Part shown: positions 26,443 to 34,563 of the stretch, piece after piece | Numbering within the stretch: the stretch's first letter is position 1 | Layout of the letters: each line of letters begins with the position of its first letter | Source: Acidimicrobilacustris europaeus | GTDB taxonomy: Bacteria > Actinomycetota > Acidimicrobiia > Acidimicrobiales > Acidimicrobilacustridaceae | Length of the DNA: 64,000 nucleotides | Direction of reading: 5' to 3' | Assembly: GCA_965194515.1 (NCBI GenBank) | Contig: OZ239146.1 | Coordinates: 1 to 64,000 of the forward strand | Notes under the pieces: model-generated | What the model was told of the DNA's origin: nothing | The model's database searches: none | What the model saw: only the letters and a program-made list of their open reading frames with translations | Made by a program: the position numbers and the translations under genes

Positions 26443-27131
26443 CGAGGAAATACTTTGTCGATGGTGAGAGCAAGGTCAGCGATGAGACCAAGAAAAAGCT
26501 CGTTGCCGTGTTCGGCAGTTGCCGTCGTCGGATCGCCAAGTACGCCGTTTTCACTGACGGACTTCACACCACCGGACTGAAGATCGTCGAGAAGTTCACC
26601 GAGTGGAGCAGTGGCACCTGCTTCTAACTTGTCAGTGCGCACGCACTCGGGATCAATGGCCAGGAGAATCGAAGTCTCGCTGCGGCCGGCGTGGGCATCG
26701 CCGCCGGGAATCGAAGGTGACCAGGCAACAACCGTGCGAGTTTCGAGGCGCAGGATGGCGCGCGCAGCCAAAAGTGCGTCGCGGTTTCCGCCATGACCGT
26801 TCACGAACACAACTCCGGCAAATGCATCGGCCGACCGAGCCAGTTCCACCAGCACAGTGGTGAGAGCGTCGGTACCGATCGACAACGTGCCCTCGAACCC
26901 TGCGTGTTCGCCCGATGCGCCAATGCCAACTGCAGGCCCCACAACAAGGTCCTCGCGCAGTTCACACACATGTTCCGCAATCGCAGTGGCAATACGCGTG
27001 TCGGTGTCGAGCGGAAGATGGGGGCCGTGTTGTTCGAGGCTGCCAACGGGGATCAACACAATGCGCGGCGAGTCCCGAACCTCAGTCCAGGTGAGATCGC
27101 CAAGGGCATGTGTCGAAGCCATGGCCGACAT
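26439..27131 (-). CDS. mftE: Mycofactocin creatininase-family peptidase MftE
   Basis: MftE cuts the modified MftA peptide to release the C-terminal Val-Tyr-derived core. It is about 230 residues. Metal-ligand motifs of the creatininase family are PVGSLEQHGPHLPLDTDT near residue 27, NGHGGNRDALL near 113 and GDAHAGRSETS near 143. ATG 27131 or 27122 are both possible; the frame extends to 27221 but overlaps the VWA gene. It is 31 bases downstream of the VWA gene and overlaps mftF. Confidence 0.92.
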   Translation of the reverse strand: MSAMASTHALGDLTWTEVRDSPRIVLIPVGSLEQHGPHLPLDTDTRIATAIAEHVCELREDLVVGPAVGIGASGEHAGFEGTLSIGTDALTTVLVELARSADAFAGVVFVNGHGGNRDALLAARAILRLETRTVVAWSPSIPGGDAHAGRSETSILLAIDPECVRTDKLEAGATAPLGELLDDLQSGGVKSVSENGVLGDPTTATAEHGNELFLGLIADLALTIDKVFPR

Positions 27132-27162
27132 CGTCCCACCGATGGCAGGGTCTGCCCACTCG

Positions 27163-28083
27163 TTAGCCAAGGAGTGCTTCCGCCAACGCATCGGGTACGG
27201 CGGAAGGCCCGGTGACGCCAACGCAGCGTCCGCCTACGGCACCAGCTAGTTCCACTGCGCTGTCGAGATCGTCAGCGGGCGCAAGGATGACGAGTTCATC
27301 AAGCATGGCTGCAGCTTCAACAGGATCATCACCAGCGGTGGCGCGACCGTCGGAGAGCAACAGCGTGATGCGACGCGATGCTGATGAACGCGAAAGCTGT
27401 GCCGCGGCGGTGCGGAAGGCGAACGCAAGGTCGGTCGTACCAAAACCTCGTAAGCGGAAGAGCTGGTTCACGACGTCTTCTGCGTCTCGACCAGAACCCT
27501 GTGAGGCAATCACGATTGCATCGTCAGAGAACGCAACCACGCTGGTGTCGATCGGCGCTCGCCATAACGATGCAGCTGCGGCAACAGCGGCAGTAGCTAA
27601 GCGCTCGCCACCCATTGAACCGCTGCGGTCGATCAAGAGACACAGGGCAAGATCTGGCTTCGACCAATCACGGGCCGTGAGATCCTCAAGCGATGGCGCA
27701 TCTCCACGAGCCCTAGCCGCGGCGATGGTTTCAAGACTGCGATCGATGTCGAGCTCTCCGCCATGATCGGCACGCCGATGACGCAGTCGACCAATACCTT
27801 TTCGTTTCGGTGCACCGGTGCGAACAACATCGACAACAACCCGACCGGCAAGGGAACGTGCGAGTTCGCGCAACGTTTCATCGGTTGCGCCAACGAGTTC
27901 GGCGAGCAACGTAAGTGTCTCGTCGGGATCGTCTCGAAGTGCGTCGGCAAACGCTTCTTCATCGAGGACGCCAACCTCCGGCGAAATCTCTTGGAACGAT
28001 TCGTGCTGTTCCATTTGTCGGCGTGAGGTCGACTGGCGGCCGGCTTCGGCCAACGCTTGTTCGGCCTCTTCGCCTTCCAGCAC
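27163..28083 (-). CDS. VWA-domain protein (CoxE-like) in the mycofactocin operon
   Basis: About 306 residues. An acidic N-terminal part (residues 1-130) precedes a von Willebrand A domain with an intact MIDAS: LLIDRSGSMGG near residue 150, the Thr in GFGTTDLAF near 218, and LLLSDGRATAGDD near 243. It has no signal peptide or membrane helix. It lies directly downstream of a MoxR ATPase gene, the usual partner. MoxR/VWA pairs mature metalloenzymes in the methanol dehydrogenase and CO dehydrogenase systems. The first in-frame start is GTG 28083; only CTG codons occur earlier. Confidence 0.8.
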   Translation of the reverse strand: MLEGEEAEQALAEAGRQSTSRRQMEQHESFQEISPEVGVLDEEAFADALRDDPDETLTLLAELVGATDETLRELARSLAGRVVVDVVRTGAPKRKGIGRLRHRRADHGGELDIDRSLETIAAARARGDAPSLEDLTARDWSKPDLALCLLIDRSGSMGGERLATAAVAAAASLWRAPIDTSVVAFSDDAIVIASQGSGRDAEDVVNQLFRLRGFGTTDLAFAFRTAAAQLSRSSASRRITLLLSDGRATAGDDPVEAAAMLDELVILAPADDLDSAVELAGAVGGRCVGVTGPSAVPDALAEALLG

Positions 28084-28145
28084 GCGCTCTTCGTCGGGCG
28101 CCTGTGGGGGTTTGCTACCCCCGCCACCTTCTTGAGGCGGCGGGT

Positions 28146-29051
28146 TCAGGCTTTTCCCGGGTGGGTCTCCGTTGTTGGATCGTCAGATTCAAGCGGATTG
28201 GCCGCCCAGAGGTCGCGAACGATCGCTTCAGGAGTGCGACCAGAACCTTCGCGAACGCGAATGCGTCCGGAAAGTGCAGCGAGGGCCGCGTCGAGACCAA
28301 GTTCTTCGTTGGTGACATCGAGTTCCCGCAGCGCGGCGAGTTGTTCAGCGATAAGTGACAGATCGATCGCACCGCGAACCGAGGATCCGACGCGCAGATC
28401 GGCATGGTCGCGTGTGGCACGAACAACGCGCACCGCGCGCCGGCCCACTGGTCCGGCGCCGGGCCCCTTTGCTTCGCGGGCAACGATTTCTGTCTCTTCT
28501 GCTTCGGACTGGTAGCCCATCGAGACCCGTGAAACACGGTCGTACACCGCCGAAGAAATGCGCGCCGTGCCGATTGCATCGAAGGGATTCATGGCGGCAA
28601 CAACACGGAAACCCGGTTCGGCAACAACACGACCCAAGCGCGGGATGTTGAGTTCTCGTTCGCTCATGGCCGTGATGATCACGTTGAGCGTTTCTTCAGG
28701 AACACGATTGATTTCTTCGATGTACAGCAACGAACCGGTGCGCAGTGCATCAACCAGGGGGCCGTCAAGAAACACGTCGGCGCTGTAGCCGTCGGTAAGG
28801 ACGCGGGCGGGGTCGAAGGTTCCAACCAAACGAGCAGGTGTCAGCTCGGCGTTTCCTTCAACGAAAACAAGTTCAACGCCAGAGGCGTGAGCAAGTGCAC
28901 GAAGTAACGAGGATTTGCCGGTGCCTGGAGGACCCTCAAGTAGCACGTGGCGCTCAGCGGCAAGCGCAGCAACAACGACGTCGATTTCATTGCGGCGGCC
29001 AACGACGTCGGCGCAGATTGCCTCGACAGCAGCGCGGTTAAACGAACTCAT
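28146..29051 (-). CDS. MoxR-family AAA+ ATPase in the mycofactocin operon
   Basis: 301 residues. Walker A is LLEGPPGTGKSS near residue 37, Walker B is LLYIEEINR near 109, sensor 1 is VVAAMNPFD near 152, and the C-terminal lid carries SSVRGAIDL. MoxR ATPases act as chaperone-like remodelling factors with a VWA partner. The ATG overlaps the TGA of the upstream SDR gene by four bases and the VWA gene follows, so the three are coupled. Confidence 0.9.
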   Translation of the reverse strand: MSSFNRAAVEAICADVVGRRNEIDVVVAALAAERHVLLEGPPGTGKSSLLRALAHASGVELVFVEGNAELTPARLVGTFDPARVLTDGYSADVFLDGPLVDALRTGSLLYIEEINRVPEETLNVIITAMSERELNIPRLGRVVAEPGFRVVAAMNPFDAIGTARISSAVYDRVSRVSMGYQSEAEETEIVAREAKGPGAGPVGRRAVRVVRATRDHADLRVGSSVRGAIDLSLIAEQLAALRELDVTNEELGLDAALAALSGRIRVREGSGRTPEAIVRDLWAANPLESDDPTTETHPGKA

Positions 29052-29857
29052 GCGCGGAAACCGCCGTCGACGTCGATGAGTGAACCGGTAAGCGCAGCGG
29101 GTGCGTCAACGCACAACCACTCGATGGTCGCGGCGATTTCATCGGGATCGATGAGTCGACCAATGCGGGCTTGGTCGGCGAACGCCTCACGGTTTTTCAT
29201 GCCGTAGAGGGCAGCACTGGCATCGAGCATGCCGGTGGCTGTTGAGCCGGGACACACCGCGTTGGCGGTGACGCCGCTGTCAGTGAGTTCGGCCGAAAGT
29301 GCTTTCACCAAACCGGCAACGCCGTGTTTGGCCGCGGAGTACGCCGCGAGTTGCGGAAGGCCGTGGTGAGCCGCAGCAGATGCGACGGCAACGAAACGGC
29401 CATTGCGTGGCGCGGGTGCGTCCAACATTGAGGGCAACGTGGCGCGTGCGATATTGAACACACCGGTGAGATTGATGTCGATCATCGAACGCCAGACATC
29501 GTCGTCGGTTTCCCATAGTGGCGCGCCACCAGCGACGGCACCAGCAGCGGCAACAACAACATCGATCGAACCGTGATGGGCAAGGACGGTGTCGATGATT
29601 TTGGCCAACGCTTGGGGATCGCGAACATCGGCGGCATGGGCGTGGCCGCGTCCTCCGCAAGCGGCCGCAGCTTCGTCGAGGTCTTGGCCGTGCGCGGGGC
29701 GGTACGGGCCGGGGATCTCGCCAAGGCGTCCCGGTGATTCCAGTGGAAGGTCGATGAGAGCAACGGTGAAGCCACGGGCAGCAAGCCGGGCGGCACTGGC
29801 CGCGCCGATACCGCGAGCGGCACCGGTAACGACGGCAACGGGATTTTCACGAGCCAT
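29048..29857 (-). CDS. Mycofactocin-coupled SDR oxidoreductase
   Basis: About 269 residues, classical short-chain dehydrogenase: TGAARGIG for NAD binding near residue 11, catalytic Ser in VASAAAHHG and YSAAK near 170. Between the third strand and the next helix lies an insertion (LGEIPGPYRPAHGQDLDEAA) of the kind found in SDRs that keep their nicotinamide bound and use mycofactocin as electron acceptor. GGGGAGGAA seven bases upstream fixes ATG 29857. It heads the five-gene operon ending in mftF. Confidence 0.83.
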   Translation of the reverse strand: MARENPVAVVTGAARGIGAASAARLAARGFTVALIDLPLESPGRLGEIPGPYRPAHGQDLDEAAAACGGRGHAHAADVRDPQALAKIIDTVLAHHGSIDVVVAAAGAVAGGAPLWETDDDVWRSMIDINLTGVFNIARATLPSMLDAPAPRNGRFVAVASAAAHHGLPQLAAYSAAKHGVAGLVKALSAELTDSGVTANAVCPGSTATGMLDASAALYGMKNREAFADQARIGRLIDPDEIAATIEWLCVDAPAALTGSLIDVDGGFRA

Positions 29858-29945
29858 AACTGTTCCTCCCCAGAGGGGGAATCCTACGGGTGTGGCTCGG
29901 TCGTGGACATTCCCAGTGCTGGGCGGACTGCGCGAGGCTGGGTTC

Positions 29946-30371
29946 ATGGCTGAACCTGTCGTGATCGACCCCACGGATTTCGATGCCGTTGGCGTTCTGA
30001 CCGAGGCCATCGTGTCGTTGCGGGCTCATGTGCTGATTAGGGAGGTTGATGCTTCCGCCACCGTGAGTGCTCCCGAGGGATGGCACCCATTGGTGATCAA
30101 CGCCAAACAGGGAGGAAGCAGTGTCTTGATTGTTCGCTTCAACGAACTCTCGGCGTCTCGTCTCCGCAATGTGGCTGACGCGCTCAGCAAACGCGGATGG
30201 CATCTCGACGAAGACCGACAAGGCGCAACGCTCCGTCAACCACCAGGGACAACCGCGACGGATTCCGCATTCGAGGTGCTTTCGGCGATTGGCATCGGCG
30301 GCGCGCCGACAGATTCACGAACTGTTGTTGCCCGCGACGGCAACGGCACCCAGGTCGACCTTCAGTCCTAA
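29946..30371 (+). CDS. Conserved-looking small protein divergent from the SDR-mftF operon
   Basis: About 141 residues of mixed alpha/beta pattern, not recognised. It begins with an Asp-rich strand (MAEPVVIDPTDFDAVGVL), has HPLVINAKQGGSSVLIVRFNEL in the middle, an SRLRNVADALSKRGWHLDED helix and a closing part with GGAPTDS. No Cys, signal peptide or membrane helix. It is separated by 88 bases from the divergent mycofactocin SDR gene and overlaps the end of vapC by four bases. An upstream open frame to 29589 overlaps the SDR gene and is rejected. Confidence 0.6.
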   Translation: MAEPVVIDPTDFDAVGVLTEAIVSLRAHVLIREVDASATVSAPEGWHPLVINAKQGGSSVLIVRFNELSASRLRNVADALSKRGWHLDEDRQGATLRQPPGTTATDSAFEVLSAIGIGGAPTDSRTVVARDGNGTQVDLQS

Positions 30372-30757
30372 GCGGGATCGACGACTTGCAGTTCGGTGTG
30401 TTGAGCGAGCAGTGCGAAGTCGCGATCGTTGTGGAGAATTGGAACGCTGCTCCGAATAGCCGTTGCAGCGATAAGGCAGTCAGACATGGTGCGGATGGTG
30501 ACCCCATTGCGCCGGCAGACTCGGTACAGCCGTGCTGCGTTCTCGAAATCCTCCTCGTGCGTCGGGAGGAGTTCGGGAATCACGAGCAAACTTTGGAGTT
30601 CGAGCAGTTGCTGGTCGTTCTTTGCGCCAGCGAGGAGTTCCATCTGGATCGTTCCCGTGATGCGTAACGATCCTTCCAAGTTGTCCCGCACGAAGAGACA
30701 TGTCGGAGAGAGCGTTCCCCGGAGAAACTCGACCCACGCCGAGGTGTCAACGATCAT
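30368..30757 (-). CDS. vapC: VapC-type toxin (PIN-domain ribonuclease)
   Basis: About 129 residues. PIN-domain acidic residues are visible in MIVDTSAWVEFL (Asp near residue 4), MELLAGA, the motif TMSDCLIAATAI near 92, and HNDRDF near 109. VapC toxins cleave tRNA or rRNA. The ATG at 30757 overlaps the vapB TGA as ATGA, so toxin translation depends on that of the antitoxin. Confidence 0.92.
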   Translation of the reverse strand: MIVDTSAWVEFLRGTLSPTCLFVRDNLEGSLRITGTIQMELLAGAKNDQQLLELQSLLVIPELLPTHEEDFENAARLYRVCRRNGVTIRTMSDCLIAATAIRSSVPILHNDRDFALLAQHTELQVVDPA

Positions 30758-30960
30758 TGCCAAGGCTCGAAGTGGCGCATCTCCTCGAGGTCGCCGTCCC
30801 AGCCGGTTCCCATCATGGCTTTCGCTTCCTCAATGGTCATGGGAACGATCACTGCTTTGCGCAGTGCGTAGTTGACCGCCTGCCGCTTTGTCGTGAATCC
30901 ATGCTGAGCCATGACCAGAGCACAGGCTTCTTCGTCGATATCAATGTTTGTCCGGGCCAT
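30754..30960 (-). CDS. vapB: VapB-type antitoxin
   Basis: About 68 residues: MARTNIDIDEEACALVMAQH, a ribbon-helix-helix-like DNA-binding start, with FTTKRQAVNYALRKAV as the second helix pair and a C-terminal tail (GTGWDGDLEEMR) of the DUF2191 type that would occupy the VapC active site. TATTCT lies six bases before the ATG, so the message is probably leaderless and autoregulated through the repeats just upstream. Confidence 0.9.
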   Translation of the reverse strand: MARTNIDIDEEACALVMAQHGFTTKRQAVNYALRKAVIVPMTIEEAKAMMGTGWDGDLEEMRHFEPWQ

Positions 30961-30966
30961 ACACAC

Positions 30967-30988
30967 AGAATACACCATCAATACACCA
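30967..30988 (-). promoter_or_regulatory. vapBC promoter -10 and operator repeats
   Basis: On the minus strand TGGTGTATT occurs twice with an 11-base period (30988-30980 and 30977-30969), one helical turn apart, and the -10-like TATTCT (30972-30967) overlaps the second copy. The start codon follows six bases later. Repeats on one face of the helix over the promoter fit binding by VapB or the VapBC complex. Confidence 0.55.
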
Positions 30989-31041
30989 ACCCTCTAGATG
31001 AAAATTGAGGGCCGGGGCGCCGATTGACTTCAGGTCGTTGA

Positions 31042-31542
31042 TTACAGCGTGCCGAGGTCGTGCAGGGGAAGGGGGAAGACGACCTGTTCGTGCTCCGGGC
31101 CTGGCGCAATGGTGCGAGAGAACGAGCCGTAACGGCGGCGGGCCAGCCACCAGGTGCCGTCGTGACGTTCGAACCGGTCGTGGTACAGGCCGTAGGCGTT
31201 GGTACGGCGACCATCGCTCACGTTTTGGCGAAGCTCTTGCATGTACATGCGTCCGCCGGCCACGCCCGCTTCAACGTCGACCTCGATCACGGTGTTGAGA
31301 ATGACGAACTCAAAAAATTCGAACGCCTCGAGCTGTTCACCAATGAAGTCGCCGATGGCTTGCGGACCATCGAACACCATCTGGTTGTCACCGAGGTCCA
31401 GTTCGAGCTTGCAGCCCGGGCGCATGATCTCGTGGAGCTCAGCCCATGCCCGACGGGTCACGATGTCGGCATAGCGATTCTGCAGCCGACGAATGTCGAG
31501 ATAATCCAGCGCTTCAGCCAGTCGTTCTTCGTTGGTCTTCAT
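31042..31542 (-). CDS. NTF2/SnoaL-like protein
   Basis: 166 residues of the NTF2-like fold, resembling the SnoaL_4 group near steroid and aromatic-compound genes in actinobacteria. The start LDIRRLQNRYADIVTRRAW and the closing part GLYHDRFERHDGTWWLARRRYG are typical. AAGGGGGG precedes the ATG. It may be a small isomerase, hydrolase or dehydratase; no catalytic role can be assigned. Confidence 0.8.
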   Translation of the reverse strand: MKTNEERLAEALDYLDIRRLQNRYADIVTRRAWAELHEIMRPGCKLELDLGDNQMVFDGPQAIGDFIGEQLEAFEFFEFVILNTVIEVDVEAGVAGGRMYMQELRQNVSDGRRTNAYGLYHDRFERHDGTWWLARRRYGSFSRTIAPGPEHEQVVFPLPLHDLGTL

Positions 31543-31655
31543 CAGGCCCCCCTTGAATGTGCCGACCGTAGCCGCCCGACGCCCTGAGCGTCTTTGTGTG
31601 CAGAGCCGGTTGATCTTCGCGAGGATGCACCCCTGACGTTTTCAAGGGGGATGAC

Positions 31656-32774
31656 ATGGGCGAGCTCAAGTCGCGCGAGAAGTACAACGAACTGGTGGCA
31701 CTGCTTCAGCAGGCTGGTGACGAATGGGTCGTTCCGGGCCCGGTCATGACCGATGATGATGTCGCCGAGGGTTTCCGCAACCTCACCCACATTCTCCAGA
31801 GTGCGCTCTATTCACATCAAGAGTTCGATCCGCAACGCCCGGTGTTCAACCGCATCGTGTCGCCGACCCGATCATTCACGGGCGATAACTCCGATGCTGT
31901 CTACTTCGAGACGCCAGTTGCGCCGAACAATGAATACATCGTTCGCGGCAATATCGCTGGCGCGGTCTACACCTCGTTCACGATGGAAGCAGGCGCGGCC
32001 GAGGGTTCGTACGCCACACACACCTCAGGTGTTCTGAACGACACAGAGATGGACATCGCGGCCGACGGTTCGTACGAGATTCGCCTCGGCGGGGCCAAAG
32101 CCGACCGCAACTGGCTCGAGATTCCCGCCGACGGCGGACGCATCACTACTCGTCATTACTTTGAATTTCCTTGGTCATCATCGGCTTCGCAGACACTGCA
32201 TGTTCCGATCAGTATCGAAGCGGTCACAAAAGTTCCCGCCCCACCGCGTTGGAACGATGAGCGTGTTTCGGCTGCATTGCAGCGCGTCATCAATCACGTG
32301 CGCAGCAAGACCGTTGCTTCGATCGCACCTTCAGAAGACACGCCTATTCCGTTTGTATCGCGTATTCCCAACGAACTTCCGCAGCCGATAGTGCCGGGAA
32401 ATATGGCATTTGCTGCGTTTGACGCTGCGTATGCGATGGCTCCGTATCTCATCGGTGATGACGAAGCGCTTGTGATTCGTGGCCGTTGGCCCGAGTGCGT
32501 CTTCGGAAATATTTGCCTTTGGAATCGCTGGTCGCAGATGTACGACTACGTGAACCGTCAGGTCAGCCGCAACCGCGCCAACACCACGTTGAATGCCGAT
32601 GGTTCATTCACGATGGTGCTCGCGCACTCTGATCCAGGACATGCGAACTGGATCGACACCGAAGGCCGCAATCTGGGGACGATGTTTTTCCGCTTCTTCC
32701 TGCCCGAGGGCGAGATCGAGAAGCCCACATGCGAGGTCGTGAAGTTCGCTGACCTCACGCCCGACCTCGTCTGA
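31656..32774 (+). CDS. DUF1214-domain protein, copy 1
   Basis: 372 residues. The C-terminal DUF1214 signature includes EALVIRGRWPECVFGNICLW and AHSDPGHANWIDTEGRNLG. It has no signal peptide. A second copy with the same order of motifs lies at 33354-34466 on the other strand. The family role is unknown. CAAGGGGGATG-like purine-rich sequence precedes the ATG. Its TGA abuts the convergent stop of the MOSC gene. Confidence 0.85.
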   Translation: MGELKSREKYNELVALLQQAGDEWVVPGPVMTDDDVAEGFRNLTHILQSALYSHQEFDPQRPVFNRIVSPTRSFTGDNSDAVYFETPVAPNNEYIVRGNIAGAVYTSFTMEAGAAEGSYATHTSGVLNDTEMDIAADGSYEIRLGGAKADRNWLEIPADGGRITTRHYFEFPWSSSASQTLHVPISIEAVTKVPAPPRWNDERVSAALQRVINHVRSKTVASIAPSEDTPIPFVSRIPNELPQPIVPGNMAFAAFDAAYAMAPYLIGDDEALVIRGRWPECVFGNICLWNRWSQMYDYVNRQVSRNRANTTLNADGSFTMVLAHSDPGHANWIDTEGRNLGTMFFRFFLPEGEIEKPTCEVVKFADLTPDLV

Positions 32775-32780
32775 TCAGAC
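32769..32780. repeat. Perfect palindrome over two convergent stop codons
   Basis: GTCTGATCAGAC contains both the TGA of the DUF1214 gene (32772-32774) and the complementary stop of the MOSC gene (32775-32777). No T-run follows, so terminator function is uncertain. Confidence 0.5.
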
Positions 32781-33329
32781 CTTCTGCATCGGCTGATGTG
32801 GTTCGGCCGGAAGCGAAACCTTGATGGTGTCGCCAACGCGAACCGTTCCGCCGCGCACGACGACAGACATCACGCCATTGCGAAAGAGCTGCGGTCCAAC
32901 TTCAGGCTTGAACGACACTGCCGCGCGCAGACCCTCTTGGAACTTGTCGATCTGCGAACAGGGATCGCGAAAGCCAGTGAGGGCGATGATCACGTCGTCG
33001 CCAAGACGCAGCGTGCTGCCCACAGGTAGTTGACCTAGTTCAATACCTTGGGTGGTGAGGTTCTCGCCAAATCCGCCGAAGGGAACCTCGAATCCTTCGC
33101 TGCGCAGGCCCGCATGAATCTCACTGGCCACAAGGTGGACTTGGCGCAGGTTGGGGCGAGAAGCGTCCTTCTTCTGGCGACTGAGGTGCTGGGTGGTTGG
33201 GCCGGAATGGGCATCGCCCTCAATGCCGACCCCAGCAAGGAAGACGGCCTCGTCGATTGATGGCTTGGAGAAGTTGTGCCCGCCATCGCTATGCAGACTG
33301 GTGACTGTTCCTTCGAGCGCGTGAGTCAT
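32775..33329 (-). CDS. MOSC-domain protein
   Basis: 184 residues. The MOSC fold occurs in molybdenum-cofactor sulfurases and YiiM-type proteins. The conserved cysteine lies in TGFRDPCSQIDKFQ, and NLRQVHLVASEIH and GFGENLTTQGIEL are typical blocks. It may transfer sulfur or bind molybdenum cofactor. It sits between two DUF1214 genes. Confidence 0.88.
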   Translation of the reverse strand: MTHALEGTVTSLHSDGGHNFSKPSIDEAVFLAGVGIEGDAHSGPTTQHLSRQKKDASRPNLRQVHLVASEIHAGLRSEGFEVPFGGFGENLTTQGIELGQLPVGSTLRLGDDVIIALTGFRDPCSQIDKFQEGLRAAVSFKPEVGPQLFRNGVMSVVVRGGTVRVGDTIKVSLPAEPHQPMQKV

Positions 33330-33353
33330 TGAGACAGTCTGCCCGAGAGCACG

Positions 33354-34466
33354 TCAAACGAGGTCGCTGAATTTCACAACCTGCGTTTCCAACTGCGTAA
33401 GCGGTTCAGTCGGTATGAGGAACCGCCAGAACATTGTTCCGTGTTCGAGCCCGCGTGTGTCGAGCCAGTTGGGCAAGCCGGGATCGGAGTGGGCGAGGAT
33501 CATTCGCCACGAACCGTCGGCATCGACCTCGGTCTGCACTCGATTAAGTGAGACCAAGCGCCGGTCGTAGTTGAGCGTTTGCATGTGGTTGTTGAACAAC
33601 ACGATGTTCGCAAACGTGCACCGCGGCCACCGACCACGAATCTCAAGTGCTTCGTCTGGGGCCAACTTCCAACGCGCTGATCGATAGATGTTGTCGGTCG
33701 CGGCGTAGCCAATGCCGAGGTTGCCATCGTGATCGGCGGGGTTTGTAAACGCGTTTGGTTCAGCCGACACCCACGGAATCGCACCAGGCGGCATCGGAGT
33801 GTGACCCCAATCGACCGTGACCGAGCGCAGGAACGTGATGGCTCGGCGAATGTTTGCAGCCACCGCAGCATCGTCGGGCACCGGAGGCGGACCGGGATCG
33901 TCCAGCGGTTCGATCGTCAGCGGAATCTGCAGACTGGGGTCGAGCGCCGCGCAGCGCTCCCATTCGAAATAGTGACGGGTCGTGATCGAACCAGCCCCGG
34001 GATCAAGACGCAACCAGTTCGGGCCGCTGCCTGTTGGCGATGCGAGGAGTTCGTAGTTGCCCGCCGCATCAACCTCGAACTCGCGGTCATTCAACGTATG
34101 ACCGAGCTTTTGCGACATCGCGCCGCCAGCCGTTCCGATCTCAACAGTGAACGACGTGTAGCACGCGCTCTCGATGCTGCCGCGAATTCGATACGACTTC
34201 GTTGGGTCGATGACGGTTCCGTAATAGACGGTGTCGGGGTTATCGCCGAGCAACTTTTTGTTGGGCATGAACCAGCGGTTCCAGCGAGGGCGTAACGGAT
34301 CGGCTTCGAGCCAGAACTGCAATGAATGGTGCAAACAATGCATCGCAAACTCTCGATACGACGCGCGATCAAGGTCGGAGACAAAGTTCCACCGAGCGTC
34401 GTCGGCATCAGCGTTCATGTCGGCAACGAGTTCGGCCAGTTCGGCCATGGCAAGTGTTGATTCCAT
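33354..34466 (-). CDS. DUF1214-domain protein, copy 2
   Basis: 370 residues, same layout as the gene at 31656-32774: a WNRWFMPNKKLLGDNPDTVYY block, SITTRHYFEW in the middle, and EALEIRGRWPRCTFANIVLF with AHSDPGLPNWLDTRGLEHG near the end. GGGGGAACA precedes its ATG. The two copies differ widely, so the duplication is old. Function unknown. Confidence 0.85.
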   Translation of the reverse strand: MESTLAMAELAELVADMNADADDARWNFVSDLDRASYREFAMHCLHHSLQFWLEADPLRPRWNRWFMPNKKLLGDNPDTVYYGTVIDPTKSYRIRGSIESACYTSFTVEIGTAGGAMSQKLGHTLNDREFEVDAAGNYELLASPTGSGPNWLRLDPGAGSITTRHYFEWERCAALDPSLQIPLTIEPLDDPGPPPVPDDAAVAANIRRAITFLRSVTVDWGHTPMPPGAIPWVSAEPNAFTNPADHDGNLGIGYAATDNIYRSARWKLAPDEALEIRGRWPRCTFANIVLFNNHMQTLNYDRRLVSLNRVQTEVDADGSWRMILAHSDPGLPNWLDTRGLEHGTMFWRFLIPTEPLTQLETQVVKFSDLV

Positions 34467-34563
34467 TGTTCCCCCTGGAAGTTGTTGGTGATCCTAGGAG
34501 TCGAATGAAGCGCACGCTTCGGCTGTGGTTTGATAGCCGCCAACGTTCTACGCGGGAGATCCG

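Noticed and set aside
28096..28120. GGGGGT/ACCCCC hairpin between the MoxR and VWA genes
   Set aside because: Six-pair stem without T-run inside a tightly packed operon; probably a chance feature of G-rich coding sequence.
29589..29945. N-terminal extension of the unknown protein at 29946
   Set aside because: It runs antisense through the SDR gene and its promoter; composition is that of a shadow frame.
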